A stretch of 23,085 bases of DNA from an uncultured Lachnospiraceae bacterium (lineage in GTDB: Bacteria; Bacillota_A; Clostridia; Lachnospirales; Lachnospiraceae): contig CANOBT010000087.1 of the NCBI GenBank assembly GCA_947564305.1, positions 1 through 23,085 of the forward strand. The letters run 5' to 3'. Below are positions 1 to 7,663 of this stretch, piece by piece. Position 1 is the stretch's first letter. The number at the start of each line of letters is the position of its first letter. A program made the translations under genes and the position numbers. The notes under the pieces are model-generated. The model saw nothing but the letters and a program-made list of their open reading frames with translations, ran no database searches and had not been told where the DNA came from.

Positions 1-52
1 AGATTGATTATATCTTATTAGCCACTACTGTTACAACTTTACTTTATCACAA
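1..52. other. AT-rich edge sequence before Rhs homology
   Basis: This short AT-rich stretch has no Rhs character. The frame that continues into the Rhs repeats opens only after a TGA at 5-7, and Rhs-like residues appear only from about base 53. It marks the 5' junction of the first orphan Rhs cassette. No start codon or ribosome site was seen. Confidence 0.4.
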
Positions 53-379
53 CAGGACACCATCGTCACAAAGCAGCAGCACGACGACAAGGGAAACGTC
101 ATCAAAGAGACAGACCCCAAGGGCATTGTGACAGAGTACGCCTACGACGATTCCGGCAGGGTCATCCAGGTCACCCAGGACGCAGGCGGGGAGGATATCG
201 CCACGAAAGCGGAGTACACAACGGACGCGGCAGGGGGAACCACCTCCACCACCATCACAGACGCAAAAGGGCATAAAAGCGTGGAGGTAAAGGACGCGGC
301 AGGGCTTACCCGCTCCACCACAGACCACGGCGACAGCGCCCAGGAGAGCATCGCCACCGCTTACGAGTACGACTTATGA
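53..379 (+). pseudogene. Rhs repeat fragment upstream of a frameshift
   Basis: The translation carries YD/Rhs repeat text such as KGNVIKETDPKGIVTEYAYD and AYEYD, typical of the beta-shell that encloses an Rhs toxin. No ATG with a ribosome site precedes it. A GTG at 128 is internal to the repeat and unlikely to be a true start. The frame ends at TGA 377-379. The expected continuation, YDPQGKVSEVKEYPG, is found one base over from 375, so one extra base near 374 (or two lost bases) separates this piece from the long frame that follows. The piece is best read as the upstream part of the same orphan cassette as the 393-2255 frame. A sequencing error could also produce the shift. Confidence 0.7.
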
Positions 380-392
380 CCCGCAGGGGAAA

Positions 393-2255
393 GTGTCGGA
401 AGTGAAAGAGTACCCGGGGTTGTCGGGCGGAGCAGCAGCAGGAGAGACCGTAGGCATAGAAAGCGAATCCGCAGGCACAGAGACACCGGCGGGCGCGGGA
501 GAAAGTACGTGTATCACCAAGACATACAGTTATGATAATCTTGACCGCGTGACTTCCATGGTATATAAGAAAGGCTCTGAAGTGCTGGAATCCTACACAT
601 ACAAGTATGACAAGAACAGCCAGCTCACGGAGAAGACGGAAGTCAACAACACGCCGAAGACGGAGCATGACAGAACCAATGTCACGAAAGCCTACACCTA
701 CAATGCGCTTGGGCAGCTCACGGAGACGGAAGTGACCGACCATAAGGACGGGGATAAAAAGGAGACCATCTCCTATGAGTATGACAAGGCCGGGAACCGG
801 ACGAGGAAAGGAAAGGGGAGCACCAAGACAACCTACACCTACAACGGGCTTGACCAGTTACTTACGGCAGTGACGGAGCGCGACGGGGAGCAGGAAAGGA
901 CAGTCTCCTACGAGTATGACGTGAATGGGAATCAGGTGAAGGAATCCGACAGCAAGAGCCAGGCTACGACGGTGAACGAGTATGATGCGGAGAATCGGTT
1001 AAGTAAGGCAGTTATCACGATGCCGGAGCCAGAGCCGCTGCCGGGGGATGCGGCTAAGCCAGAATCAGGGGCGGCAACCGGACAGACATCTGAGCCAACA
1101 TCCGGGCAGGAGCCTGAGGCGGGAGCAGACACTACAGAAAGCGGAAACCGGGTAAAGACAATCACGCAGGAGAACCTTTATAATGGAGACGGACAGCGCA
1201 TCCGAAAGAGCGAGGGGGCGAAGGAAACCTATTACTTCTACCAGGACGGCGTGGTGTCGTATACGGTGGAAGGGAAGAAAGAGACGAAGGCTGTCCAGAA
1301 CCTCCTTGGGCTAGAAGGGAACGTCATCCTGGCAGAGCGGGCTGTGGAGATATCCGGGGAAACAGTATCAGAAGGAGCGGCATCTGGGGGAACGGCATCA
1401 GAAGGAGAGGCGGAAGACGGCACTGCATCCGAGGGAACGAAGAACAGCGGCTTTGGCTATTACCTGTATAACAAGGACGTGCAGGGCAGCACGACAAGTA
1501 TCCTGAATGAGAGCGGGGCAGGCGAGCTTTCCTATGAGTATGATGACTTTGGGGAAACGGAAGTCAATGGGAACAGTGTGTTCCAGAATGAAATCTGCTA
1601 TACGGGCGGGATTTATGACGAGGCGACGGGGTTATACTACCTGAATGCGAGGTATTATGATCCGGAGAATGGGCGGTTTTTAACGGAGGATACATACCGG
1701 GGAGAGTTGAAAGAGCCGGATACGCTGCATCTGTATGTGTATTGCAAGAATAATCCGATCAATTATGTGGATCCTAGCGGGCATTGGAAGTTGGCACTTG
1801 CAGGGGCAAGTTATGGATATATAATTGGAAAGGGTGCAATGGCTGTTGGAACAGGTTCTTCTATTGCAGTAGGTGGAGTCATATTTATAGTTACGGCAGT
1901 TATTTTGGTAGGAGTTTATTACTATGGTCAAAAAGGTATAAAAGTTAGGTTAAAGGAAAGTAAATCTAAAGCGAAAAGCAAAGTACAAAATAAATCCAAA
2001 AGTAAATCAAAAGGGAAAGAGCAGGTACAAAATAAAACTCCATCAAAAACAAGAAATAAGAATCCGATAGCAAGGAGGAAAACCTTTGGATCAAAAAAGG
2101 CTGCTTATGAAGCGGCAAAAAGAGCTGGAAAAGGGAAAAAACCTATTCACCATAATAAACCCAGACCGCATTATCATCCCAATGTGCCTATGCCCAAAAA
2201 TAGAACACCGAATGCTCCTACACCACATGATCATTATTATTACTATGCACGATAA
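393..2255 (+). CDS. Orphan Rhs cassette with C-terminal toxin (CT1)
   Basis: The 620-residue frame holds Rhs/YD repeats (about 1-455) and the conserved core end YYLNARYYDPENGRF followed by VDPSGH at 459-464, after which toxin tips normally begin. The tip has three parts: a Gly/Ala-rich hydrophobic stretch (about 467-511) that could cross or insert in a membrane, a Lys/Ser-rich linker (515-560), and a basic His-rich end (561-620) with AAYEAAKRAGKGKKPIHH, PHYHP and HDHYYYY. The last part looks like a small metal-binding nuclease-type toxin, but I cannot assign a Pfam family. Two Pro/Glu/Gly/Ser-rich inserts interrupt the repeats. The GTG at 393 lacks a proper ribosome site, and the frame really continues from the shifted repeats upstream, so this is probably a displaced cassette expressed only if recombined behind a full-length rhs gene. 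The ankyrin gene downstream is the likely immunity partner. Confidence 0.8.
   Translation: MSEVKEYPGLSGGAAAGETVGIESESAGTETPAGAGESTCITKTYSYDNLDRVTSMVYKKGSEVLESYTYKYDKNSQLTEKTEVNNTPKTEHDRTNVTKAYTYNALGQLTETEVTDHKDGDKKETISYEYDKAGNRTRKGKGSTKTTYTYNGLDQLLTAVTERDGEQERTVSYEYDVNGNQVKESDSKSQATTVNEYDAENRLSKAVITMPEPEPLPGDAAKPESGAATGQTSEPTSGQEPEAGADTTESGNRVKTITQENLYNGDGQRIRKSEGAKETYYFYQDGVVSYTVEGKKETKAVQNLLGLEGNVILAERAVEISGETVSEGAASGGTASEGEAEDGTASEGTKNSGFGYYLYNKDVQGSTTSILNESGAGELSYEYDDFGETEVNGNSVFQNEICYTGGIYDEATGLYYLNARYYDPENGRFLTEDTYRGELKEPDTLHLYVYCKNNPINYVDPSGHWKLALAGASYGYIIGKGAMAVGTGSSIAVGGVIFIVTAVILVGVYYYGQKGIKVRLKESKSKAKSKVQNKSKSKSKGKEQVQNKTPSKTRNKNPIARRKTFGSKKAAYEAAKRAGKGKKPIHHNKPRPHYHPNVPMPKNRTPNAPTPHDHYYYYAR
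777..1784 (+). repeat. Rhs core direct repeat, copy A
   Basis: This roughly 1 kb GC-rich segment, ending at the GGGCAT of the VDPSGH motif, is nearly identical to 3366-4421. The match stops at the point where the two toxin tips diverge. Differences sit mainly in the low-complexity inserts. It would give ample homology for recombination. Confidence 0.9.
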
Positions 2256-2388
2256 ATAAAAAATGGTGGAATTAATTTGATTGTTGAGTTGGTAGCTAAA
2301 AGTATGTTTTGCAAAATGATATAGAGAGATTCATACGTTGCATTTTACTGGAAATTTGTGAAGAGAATATTTTAGGAGTTAAAAGATA

Positions 2389-3243
2389 ATGAGAAAAATA
2401 CTAAGAAATATACAGTTGATTGTAGGAGCAAGAACCAATCAAGCATCGGTGGTAAAGAAAAGTCTTTTAAGCGGTGCGGATGTAAATTATTGTGGCTTGC
2501 AAGGAAAAAGTGCATTATACATGGTGATTGAAAGAAAGAATAATGACTTGTTAAAAACTTTAATCAATCATAATGTGGACGTGGATTTTCATAGACCGAA
2601 CGAATACACTCCTATAGAATATGCCTGTATTTATGGAAATGCAAAGCTTGTAAGAGAGCTTGTTTATGCAGGATGTAGCCTTAATTATGACAAGAATGAG
2701 ATCTGCCAGATTCTTGCGGCAAGAAATCGTATACATACTCTTAAGTTCCTGATTGATAAAGGGATGAAACCAGACCAACAGGGCTGGGATGGAAGAACCG
2801 GATTGCATTGGGCGGTGCAGGAAGGGTACTTTGGGATTATGGAACTTCTTGTTGAAAGAGGTGCGGATGTGAATGTTATGGAGGAGGACGGTCAGACTCC
2901 ATTGCGGATTGCTTGCGGAGAGGGGAATGTCAGCATAACAAAATATTTGCTTGAGCATCATGCAGAAGTTGATTTGGGGTTGTATGACACTCCGCTGCAA
3001 ATTGCGAGCAGTATGGGATATGTGGAGATAGTGCGCCTGTTATTGGAGTTTGGTGCAGAAGTGGACTGGCGTGATAAGGATGGACGTACAGCATTATTTT
3101 ATGCGATAGCGCATGAGCAGAGGGAAAGTGAAAAAATGTTGAAAGTTCACGAGGCAGACGCAGGAATTATTGATAGATATGGTATATCAATAAGGGATTT
3201 GGAAAGAAAGGAGATGCGAAAAAGGGTGGTTTGTGAAATTTAA
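2389..3243 (+). CDS. Ankyrin-repeat protein, likely immunity to CT1
   Basis: The 284-residue cytosolic protein has no signal peptide and is made almost wholly of ankyrin repeats. Clear units include DGRTGLHWAVQEGYFGIMEL (134-153), DGQTPLRIACGEGN (167-180), DTPLQIASSMGYVEIVRLLL (200-219) and DGRTALFYAI (231-240), each with the helix-turn-helix pattern and a GADVN-type loop. The start is supported by an AGGAG-like site (TTTTAGGAG) about 9 bases before ATG 2389. Ankyrin proteins directly after Rhs or CDI toxin tips are a known immunity class, so position argues for protection against the preceding tip; that role is inferred. Residues 72-100 (YTPIEYACIYGN and AGCSLNY) are closely matched in the ankyrin gene ending at 11359, so the two share ancestry. 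Confidence 0.85.
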   Translation: MRKILRNIQLIVGARTNQASVVKKSLLSGADVNYCGLQGKSALYMVIERKNNDLLKTLINHNVDVDFHRPNEYTPIEYACIYGNAKLVRELVYAGCSLNYDKNEICQILAARNRIHTLKFLIDKGMKPDQQGWDGRTGLHWAVQEGYFGIMELLVERGADVNVMEEDGQTPLRIACGEGNVSITKYLLEHHAEVDLGLYDTPLQIASSMGYVEIVRLLLEFGAEVDWRDKDGRTALFYAIAHEQRESEKMLKVHEADAGIIDRYGISIRDLERKEMRKRVVCEI

Positions 3244-3264
3244 GGGATAGTATTTTAGTTGGAG

Positions 3265-3306
3265 CTATACATTGCACTATGTATGATGACATAGTGCAAT
3301 GTATAG
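3265..3306 (+). repeat. Module hairpin 1 (17-bp perfect stem)
   Basis: Arms 3265-3281 (CTATACATTGCACTATG) and 3290-3306 are perfect inverse complements around an 8-base loop. The core 15 bp recur exactly at 7607-7644. There is no T-run after it, so it is not a standard intrinsic terminator. It starts 22 bases after the ankyrin stop and ends 6 bases before an AAGGAG ribosome site. Confidence 0.9.
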
Positions 3307-3312
3307 ATGAGT

Positions 3313-3333
3313 AAGGAGATAAGCATGGTATAA
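3313..3333 (+). pseudogene. Ribosome site and aborted gene start
   Basis: AAGGAG at 3313-3318 is followed after 6 bases by ATG GTA TAA (3325-3333). The same layout at 7652-7670 reads ATG GTA TAT and opens a real gene. Here the reading stops after two codons and the sequence passes into Rhs repeats. It looks like the surviving 5' end of an immunity gene cut off when the next Rhs cassette was inserted. Confidence 0.6.
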
Positions 3334-3365
3334 ATACAAGTATCATTAAGACCTACAGTTATGAT

Positions 3366-4421
3366 GAGTATGACAAGGCCGGGAACCGGACGAAGAAAGG
3401 AAAGGGGAGCACCCAGACAATCTACACCTACAACGGGCTTGACCAGTTGCTCACGGCAGTGACGGAGCGTGACGGGGAGCAGGAAAGGACAGTCTCCTAC
3501 GAGTATGACGTGAACGGGAACCAGGTGAAGGAATCCGACAGCAAGAGCCAGGTTACGACGGTGAACGAGTATGACGCGGAGAACCGTCTGCGTAAGGCAG
3601 TTATCACGATGCCGGAGCCAGAGCCGTTGCCGGGGGATGTGGCAGAGCCAGAGTCAGGGGCGGCAACCGGACAGGCATCCGAGCCAACATCCGGGCAAGA
3701 GCCTGAGGCAGGAACTTCCACGGAGTCTGGGCAGGAAACACCGACAGACCCAAGTCAGGGGACAGATGGCGCAGATAAGAAAAATCAGGTAAAGACGATC
3801 ACGCAGGAGAACCTTTATAACGGGGATGGACAGCGCATCAGGAAGAGCGAGGGGGCGAAGGAAACCCATTACTTCTATCAGGACGGCGTGGTGTCGTATA
3901 CGGTGGAAGGGAAGAAAGAGACGAAGGCAGTCCAGAACCTCCTTGGGATTGAAGGGAACGTCATCCTGGCAGAGCGGGCTGTGGAGATATCCGGGGAAAT
4001 GACATCGGGAGGAACGGCATCAGGAGGAACAGCATCAGAAGGAGCGGCGGAAGACGGCACTGCATCCGAGGGAACAAAGAACGGTAGCTTTGGTTATTAC
4101 CTGTATAACAAGGACGTGCAGGGCAGCACGACAAGCATCCTGAATGAGAGTGGAACAGGCGAGCTTTCCTATGAGTATGATGACTTCGGGGAGACGGAAG
4201 TCAATGGAAACAGTGTGTTCCGGAATGAAATCTGCTATACGGGCGGGATTTATGACGATGTGACAGGGCTTTACTACCTGAACGCGAGGTATTATGACCC
4301 GGAGAATGGGCGGTTTTTAACGGAGGATACATACCGGGGAGAATTGAAAGAGCCGGATACGCTGCATCTGTATGCGTATTGCAAGAATAATCCAATCAAT
4401 TATGTGGATCCTAGTGGGCAT
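3366..4421 (+). repeat. Rhs core direct repeat, copy B
   Basis: This is the partner of 777-1784. Compared with copy A it carries an extra segment reading SGQETPTDPSQGTDGADKKNQ (about 3726-3787), and its junction near 3358-3370 joins two distant YD repeats at a TATGA word, as expected from internal deletion between repeats. Confidence 0.9.
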
Positions 4422-4937
4422 TTATTTATTGTTCGTAAAGTGGCTAATTTATTGTTTGCAGGAGCGATGGCTTATTTGGCAAAATGGGTGGCACAAATTC
4501 CATCCCAAAAAGAACATTATGGTAGAAATAAATATAATACAAATTTACCAAGAACTCAAAGTGCAGCTAAGAAACAAAAATATAAAAAGTATTCAGCGGC
4601 TTATAGTGCATGTCATCAGTTTTCAGCGCCAAAAGGAAAACCTAATCAGAAATATGTATCGAAAGATGGAAGGAAAGAAGTTGTTTACAGATACAAAAAA
4701 GATGTAATAGTAACAGACCCTAGAGATATTGGTACATATAATTTTGGCCCCGGAAAAGGCATGGCACATATATTCAAAGATTTAATTCCTTATCTTTGGT
4801 GGGGAAACAGCAAAAAAGATACAACGACGAGAGGACAAAGATGCACTAAATCAGCTTTGGGAATGCTTAATGGAAAAACAAAAGAAATGTATCAAAAGGT
4901 TACGAAGGTATTAACTAAGAAAAAGTATTTAAAGTAG
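3447..4937 (+). CDS. Orphan Rhs cassette with C-terminal toxin (CT2)
   Basis: The frame is open from 3315, after TAA 3312-3314, but has no ATG or ribosome site. The TTG at 3447 is only the first nominal start (496 residues). Rhs repeats run to VDPSGH at 320-325. The tip (326-496) begins with a hydrophobic stretch (about 326-349) and a basic region, then a compact domain with SAAYSACHQFSAP, KYVSKDGRKEVVYRYKKD, TDPRDIGTYNFGPG, AHIFKDLIPYLWWGNS and a Lys-rich end. Similar TDP...GTYNF...H..D..PY..WGNS text occurs at the ends of other polymorphic toxins, but I cannot name the family or activity. H441, D445 and the WGNS motif are candidate functional residues. The missing start and shared core mark it as a second displaced cassette. 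The membrane-anchored ankyrin gene after it is the likely immunity partner. Confidence 0.8.
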   Translation: MLTAVTERDGEQERTVSYEYDVNGNQVKESDSKSQVTTVNEYDAENRLRKAVITMPEPEPLPGDVAEPESGAATGQASEPTSGQEPEAGTSTESGQETPTDPSQGTDGADKKNQVKTITQENLYNGDGQRIRKSEGAKETHYFYQDGVVSYTVEGKKETKAVQNLLGIEGNVILAERAVEISGEMTSGGTASGGTASEGAAEDGTASEGTKNGSFGYYLYNKDVQGSTTSILNESGTGELSYEYDDFGETEVNGNSVFRNEICYTGGIYDDVTGLYYLNARYYDPENGRFLTEDTYRGELKEPDTLHLYAYCKNNPINYVDPSGHLFIVRKVANLLFAGAMAYLAKWVAQIPSQKEHYGRNKYNTNLPRTQSAAKKQKYKKYSAAYSACHQFSAPKGKPNQKYVSKDGRKEVVYRYKKDVIVTDPRDIGTYNFGPGKGMAHIFKDLIPYLWWGNSKKDTTTRGQRCTKSALGMLNGKTKEMYQKVTKVLTKKKYLK

Positions 4938-4978
4938 TTTTTGCGTTTCATGTAAGCCTAATATAGTCATATGAGAAG

Positions 4979-5061
4979 CTAATTTAGGTGTCAGAAATTT
5001 AATCAAACATGTAATGGTATTTATGTCAAGCGGTTGCTGAATTATATGATGCCTAAATTAG
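4979..5061. repeat. Spaced inverted repeat upstream of ankyrin gene
   Basis: CTAATTTAGG (4979-4988) and CCTAAATTAG (5052-5061) are exact inverse complements separated by 63 bases, in the 164-base gap before the second ankyrin gene. They could be paired regulator half-sites or a long-loop stem. At only 10 bases in AT-rich DNA, chance is possible. Confidence 0.3.
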
Positions 5062-5101
5062 TATTATCGGGATAATTTTTATTGAAAGAAAAGGATGGAA
5101 T

Positions 5102-6013
5102 ATGAACAAAAGGAAATTTAAAAATAATAAAGCCGAAAAAAATAAGTTCCTGAGAATAATATCGTTGTTTATATTTTTAATTATAATATTTATGACCATA
5201 AAGTTTTACATGCAGCAGAAGTGGACACATAGACTGATAGTTTCTGTTCAATCAGAGAATGACAAGGAAGTTGTGGAATTATTAGACAAAGACTTTTTAG
5301 GATTTCCTTATGATGTCAATACCAAGCCATATGAACCATTTCCGATGTGTTTGTTTGCAGAATGTCAGGAGAGCATGCCGCTTGTATATGCATGTGAAAC
5401 GGGCAATTACAATGTAATTTGTGCCTTGATTGATTCGGGAGCAAACGTGAATATACATCTGGACGGTCATTTTGTGCCGTTGGAGATGCTGCTGCTGAGG
5501 TTTGGATATACAGAAAACTGGAAAGATGCTTATCGGTCTGCAGAGTTGCTGATTGATTCAGGGGCAGATGTGGATTATATGACAGACGATTATTTATCTC
5601 TATATGAATTGTCTTCACAGATGCTGCCATATGATGAAGTGTATTCGGAAGAAAAGGAAGAAGTCATTTTCAGAATTTACAGCCTGTTAAATGAAAGGGG
5701 AGAACGTGGAGCGGAGTTTATGGAGAAATGCATGGAAGATGCCGTAAAATATGATAATTACAAAATTGTAAATGACATCTTATGCAGGGATGAGACAATT
5801 GTGGATATGACGACGGAAGAGGGAGACGGTTTGTTGTTTGCTGTTTGCAGGGAGGCGAAGACTGATGACTGGAAAAACGGGTATGTTAAGACGGCGGACA
5901 TTCTCGTTAAAGCGGGGATAGACTTATCCCGACGCAATAAACATGGAGAGACGGTATATGAATATGCGAAAAGATTGGGTGTAGAGGATGTGGCAGTAAT
6001 GGTAAAACCATGA
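5102..6013 (+). CDS. Membrane-anchored ankyrin protein, likely immunity to CT2
   Basis: The 303-residue protein starts with a basic N terminus and one hydrophobic helix (about 17-36, IISLFIFLIIIFMTIKFYM), so it should be an N-in, C-out single-pass protein. The rest shows divergent ankyrin repeats: PLVYACETGNYNVICALIDS with GANVNIH, SAELLIDSGADVDYM, LLFAVCREAK with ADILVKAGIDLSRR, and HGETVYEYAKRLGVEDVAVM. The start is supported by AAAGGATGGAAT just upstream. Its position directly after CT2 makes immunity the best inference. An extracytoplasmic anchor would suit a toxin acting at or while crossing the membrane. It has little similarity to the first ankyrin protein beyond the fold. Confidence 0.8.
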   Translation: MNKRKFKNNKAEKNKFLRIISLFIFLIIIFMTIKFYMQQKWTHRLIVSVQSENDKEVVELLDKDFLGFPYDVNTKPYEPFPMCLFAECQESMPLVYACETGNYNVICALIDSGANVNIHLDGHFVPLEMLLLRFGYTENWKDAYRSAELLIDSGADVDYMTDDYLSLYELSSQMLPYDEVYSEEKEEVIFRIYSLLNERGERGAEFMEKCMEDAVKYDNYKIVNDILCRDETIVDMTTEEGDGLLFAVCREAKTDDWKNGYVKTADILVKAGIDLSRRNKHGETVYEYAKRLGVEDVAVMVKP

Positions 6014-6083
6014 GATAAGAAAAACGATGTCTAAAGACAGGAAAAGGGTGGAACTTTATTTTGCATGGGAATATGTTTACGTT

Positions 6084-6234
6084 CCAGGGGAACGTGGTGG
6101 AAGTGAAAGAGTACCTGGGGAACTTAGGTGGAATGTTGTAATCGGAAATCGGACAGGCAACTGAGCCAACGTCCAGGTAAGAGCCAGGGCAGGAAACACC
6201 GACAGACCCAGGTCAGGGGACAGACGGCGCAGAA
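6084..6234 (+). pseudogene. Degraded Rhs core scrap
   Basis: Two short blocks match the Rhs cores. Bases 6084-6133 resemble the GGAAGTGAAAGAGTACC region near 383-432. Bases 6151-6234 resemble the low-complexity insert and the CAGGAAACACCGACAGACCC stretch of copy B near 3670-3776. Sequence between them is missing and stops occur in all useful frames. It is a remnant of a third cassette related to CT2's core, not a gene. Confidence 0.75.
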
Positions 6235-6267
6235 TTCACTGTAATCTTGAATCTTAATTGTTATGAA

Positions 6268-6302
6268 TGCCTGCTTTATCGTAAGTGTGCGATAGGCAGG
6301 CA
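6268..6302 (+). terminator. Possible hairpin in gene-free stretch
   Basis: TGCCTGC and TATCG on the left pair with CGATA and GGCAGGCA on the right, with one bulge and a short loop. No T-run follows, so termination is uncertain. Apart from the Rhs scrap, this hairpin and a small palindrome, I see nothing in the 531 bases between the ankyrin gene and the next remnant. Confidence 0.35.
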
Positions 6303-6385
6303 GTAATCGAACTCTTGATAATATTTCTTAACTACAAGATATGAGATAGTTGGGGAGATTCTTATTATGGTAAAAATTGTTTTTT

Positions 6386-6398
6386 TGTTACAGTAACA
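6386..6398. promoter_or_regulatory. TGTTACAGTAACA palindrome
   Basis: A perfect 6+1+6 palindrome follows a T-run, about 150 bases upstream of the frameshifted CxxC gene. It has the shape of a small dimeric repressor site. No partner regulator is present in the window. Confidence 0.3.
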
Positions 6399-6544
6399 CA
6401 TTAGAAACGAATATTAAAGACATGAATAGCCATTCACTCCCTATAAGTATAAAATGTTTCTCATATTTTAAAGACAAGGTACTGAGCAGAAAATTTTTAA
6501 ATAAGGTTTTGCATTAGGGAAAAGTGAAAGGAAAAGATATAATT

Positions 6545-7145
6545 ATGAAAGTAAGAGTAGTATTTAGATTAAGATGTGAAAATAGCAGAGTAAGATCAAG
6601 AGAGAGCTTATTTGTCATTACAGCGTAAGTTAAAAAAATATAGGTTGAAAGAAACATTTCTTGATGATCCGATCTATAGAATCGACCAAGACATAGAAGC
6701 TTATGATGAAATGATTTGTTTTTGTGAGAAAAATCAAAAAAGTATTTCATTTGTAAGCATGTGGTATGAAATAGAGATTACAGAGGAAGAACGAAGAAGA
6801 GCAGTGGCATTTGTTCCATGCTTTCCTGACTATTATTGTGAAGAATATCCGGACGGGGAAAATGATTATAATGAGTGTGAATTCTGTTATTCAAAGCGGA
6901 GACGGGATAATCCATTTTTTGTGTTGCCCAAAGGATATATTAAGAGCCATGAAAATGAATGCGGAATGGCGGGGATGGAGGGAACAGGAGAGCTTGTGTT
7001 GCTGCCTAAGCTGGTTGAGAAACTAATAGAAGGAGGAGTGGAGAGGAAATATTTTCAACCTGTGATGAGTAAGATGAAAAAAATAAGAGGTTATATTTAT
7101 TGGACAAAACATATTTTGCCAGAAGGGGCATTTAGAGATTACTAG
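6545..7145 (+). pseudogene. Broken copy of the CxxC immunity-like family
   Basis: ATG 6545 opens MKVRVVFRLRCENSR, matching the starts of the genes at 15501 and 16574, then runs to TAA at 6626-6628. One base over, the homologous protein continues (RAYLSLQRKLKKYRLKETF) to TAG at 7143-7145, so there is a frameshift between about 6575 and 6597. The body tracks the 16574 product closely (RRRAVAFVPCFPDYYCEEY, YNECEFCYSKRRRD, LPKLVEKLIEGGVERKYFQP) but stops at LPEGAFRDY, losing the second CxxC and the last 80 or so residues. Both defects make it a remnant. The same family occurs twice intact and once as a 5' stub at 9353. Confidence 0.85.
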
Positions 7146-7214
7146 AAACTTTCAGTAAAACAATTTACATAGAGAACTAAATGGGTAATAAGATGTCAGA
7201 GACGATACTAGAGG

Positions 7215-7583
7215 ATGTATAGGTCAAGTAAGCCCAAGAAAAAAGTACATAAGGCAACAGCGGTTATGCCAAAAACCGGGAAAGCGATAAAGAGTAAAAC
7301 AGTAGTAAATAAGAAAAAAATCAAAGCGTCTGTAAACAAGAGTAAAAGCAAAGCTAAGAGTGGAACGGCATCAAAAAAAGAAAGTAAAAAGAGTAAAAAG
7401 GAGAGAGCCACTAATTTTCCAAGTTAGGCAGCGGGCAGTGAGCCACGAAGAGGGGAATCTGGAAAAGAATATGCAAAGTGGAAAATGGATGAGCACTATG
7501 GGAAAAATGGATGGAAAAGAAAGGGAAAACAAGCAAGTGAGTATAGTCAATTAAAAAAATGGGGAGACCGAGGACGTAAGTAA
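7215..7583 (+). pseudogene. Toxin-tip remnant with in-frame amber codon
   Basis: ATG 7215 (preceded by an in-frame TAG at 7209) gives a Lys/Ser-rich stretch (NKSKSKAKSGTASKKESKKS) like the linker in CT1. TAG at 7425-7427 stops it, but the same frame then continues without a shift to TAA 7581-7583, reading GESGKEYAKWKMDEHYGKNG and SEYSQLKKWGDRGRK. That ending resembles a recurrent C-terminal toxin motif (SGKE...DE.YG...SEY..(I/L)KKWGDR) known to me from clostridial Rhs-type effectors; I cannot name its family. The Rhs core and membrane segment are gone. It is probably the tip that the next gene (7664) once neutralised. Either the amber codon killed it or the DNA is a stub kept for recombination. 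Confidence 0.6.
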
Positions 7584-7606
7584 AAGAAAAAATGAACTAA
7601 TAATTC

Positions 7607-7644
7607 ATACATTGCACTATGTTTAGTGGCATAGTGCAATGTAT
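7607..7644 (+). repeat. Module hairpin 2 (15-bp perfect stem)
   Basis: Arms 7607-7621 (ATACATTGCACTATG) and 7630-7644 are identical to the core of the hairpin at 3265, but the 8-base loop differs, so stem sequence rather than the whole block is held constant. It begins 24 bases after the toxin remnant and ends 7 bases before the AAGGAGA ribosome site of the next gene. Confidence 0.9.
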
Positions 7645-7663
7645 AAAAAATAAGGAGACTGAA

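Noticed and set aside
3571..3792. Open frames overlapping the Rhs cores on both strands
   Set aside because: They follow from the GC-rich, low-complexity coding of the Rhs inserts and show no independent start signals or family motifs.
777..4421. Insertion sequence or composite transposon flanked by the 1 kb repeats
   Set aside because: The repeats are coding Rhs core, and no transposase, terminal inverted repeats or target duplications were found.
4372..4707. A 111-codon plus-strand frame inside the CT2 tip
   Set aside because: It overlaps the CT2 tip in another frame; the tip frame has continuous toxin-like motifs and joins the Rhs core correctly.
7360..7554. Alternative frame over the Lys-rich remnant
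   Set aside because: The frame from 7215 read through the amber codon gives a recognisable toxin ending, and this alternative does not.
3265..7644. Hairpins 1 and 2 as ordinary intrinsic terminators
   Set aside because: No T-run follows either stem, and both are tied to a downstream ribosome site and start codon instead.
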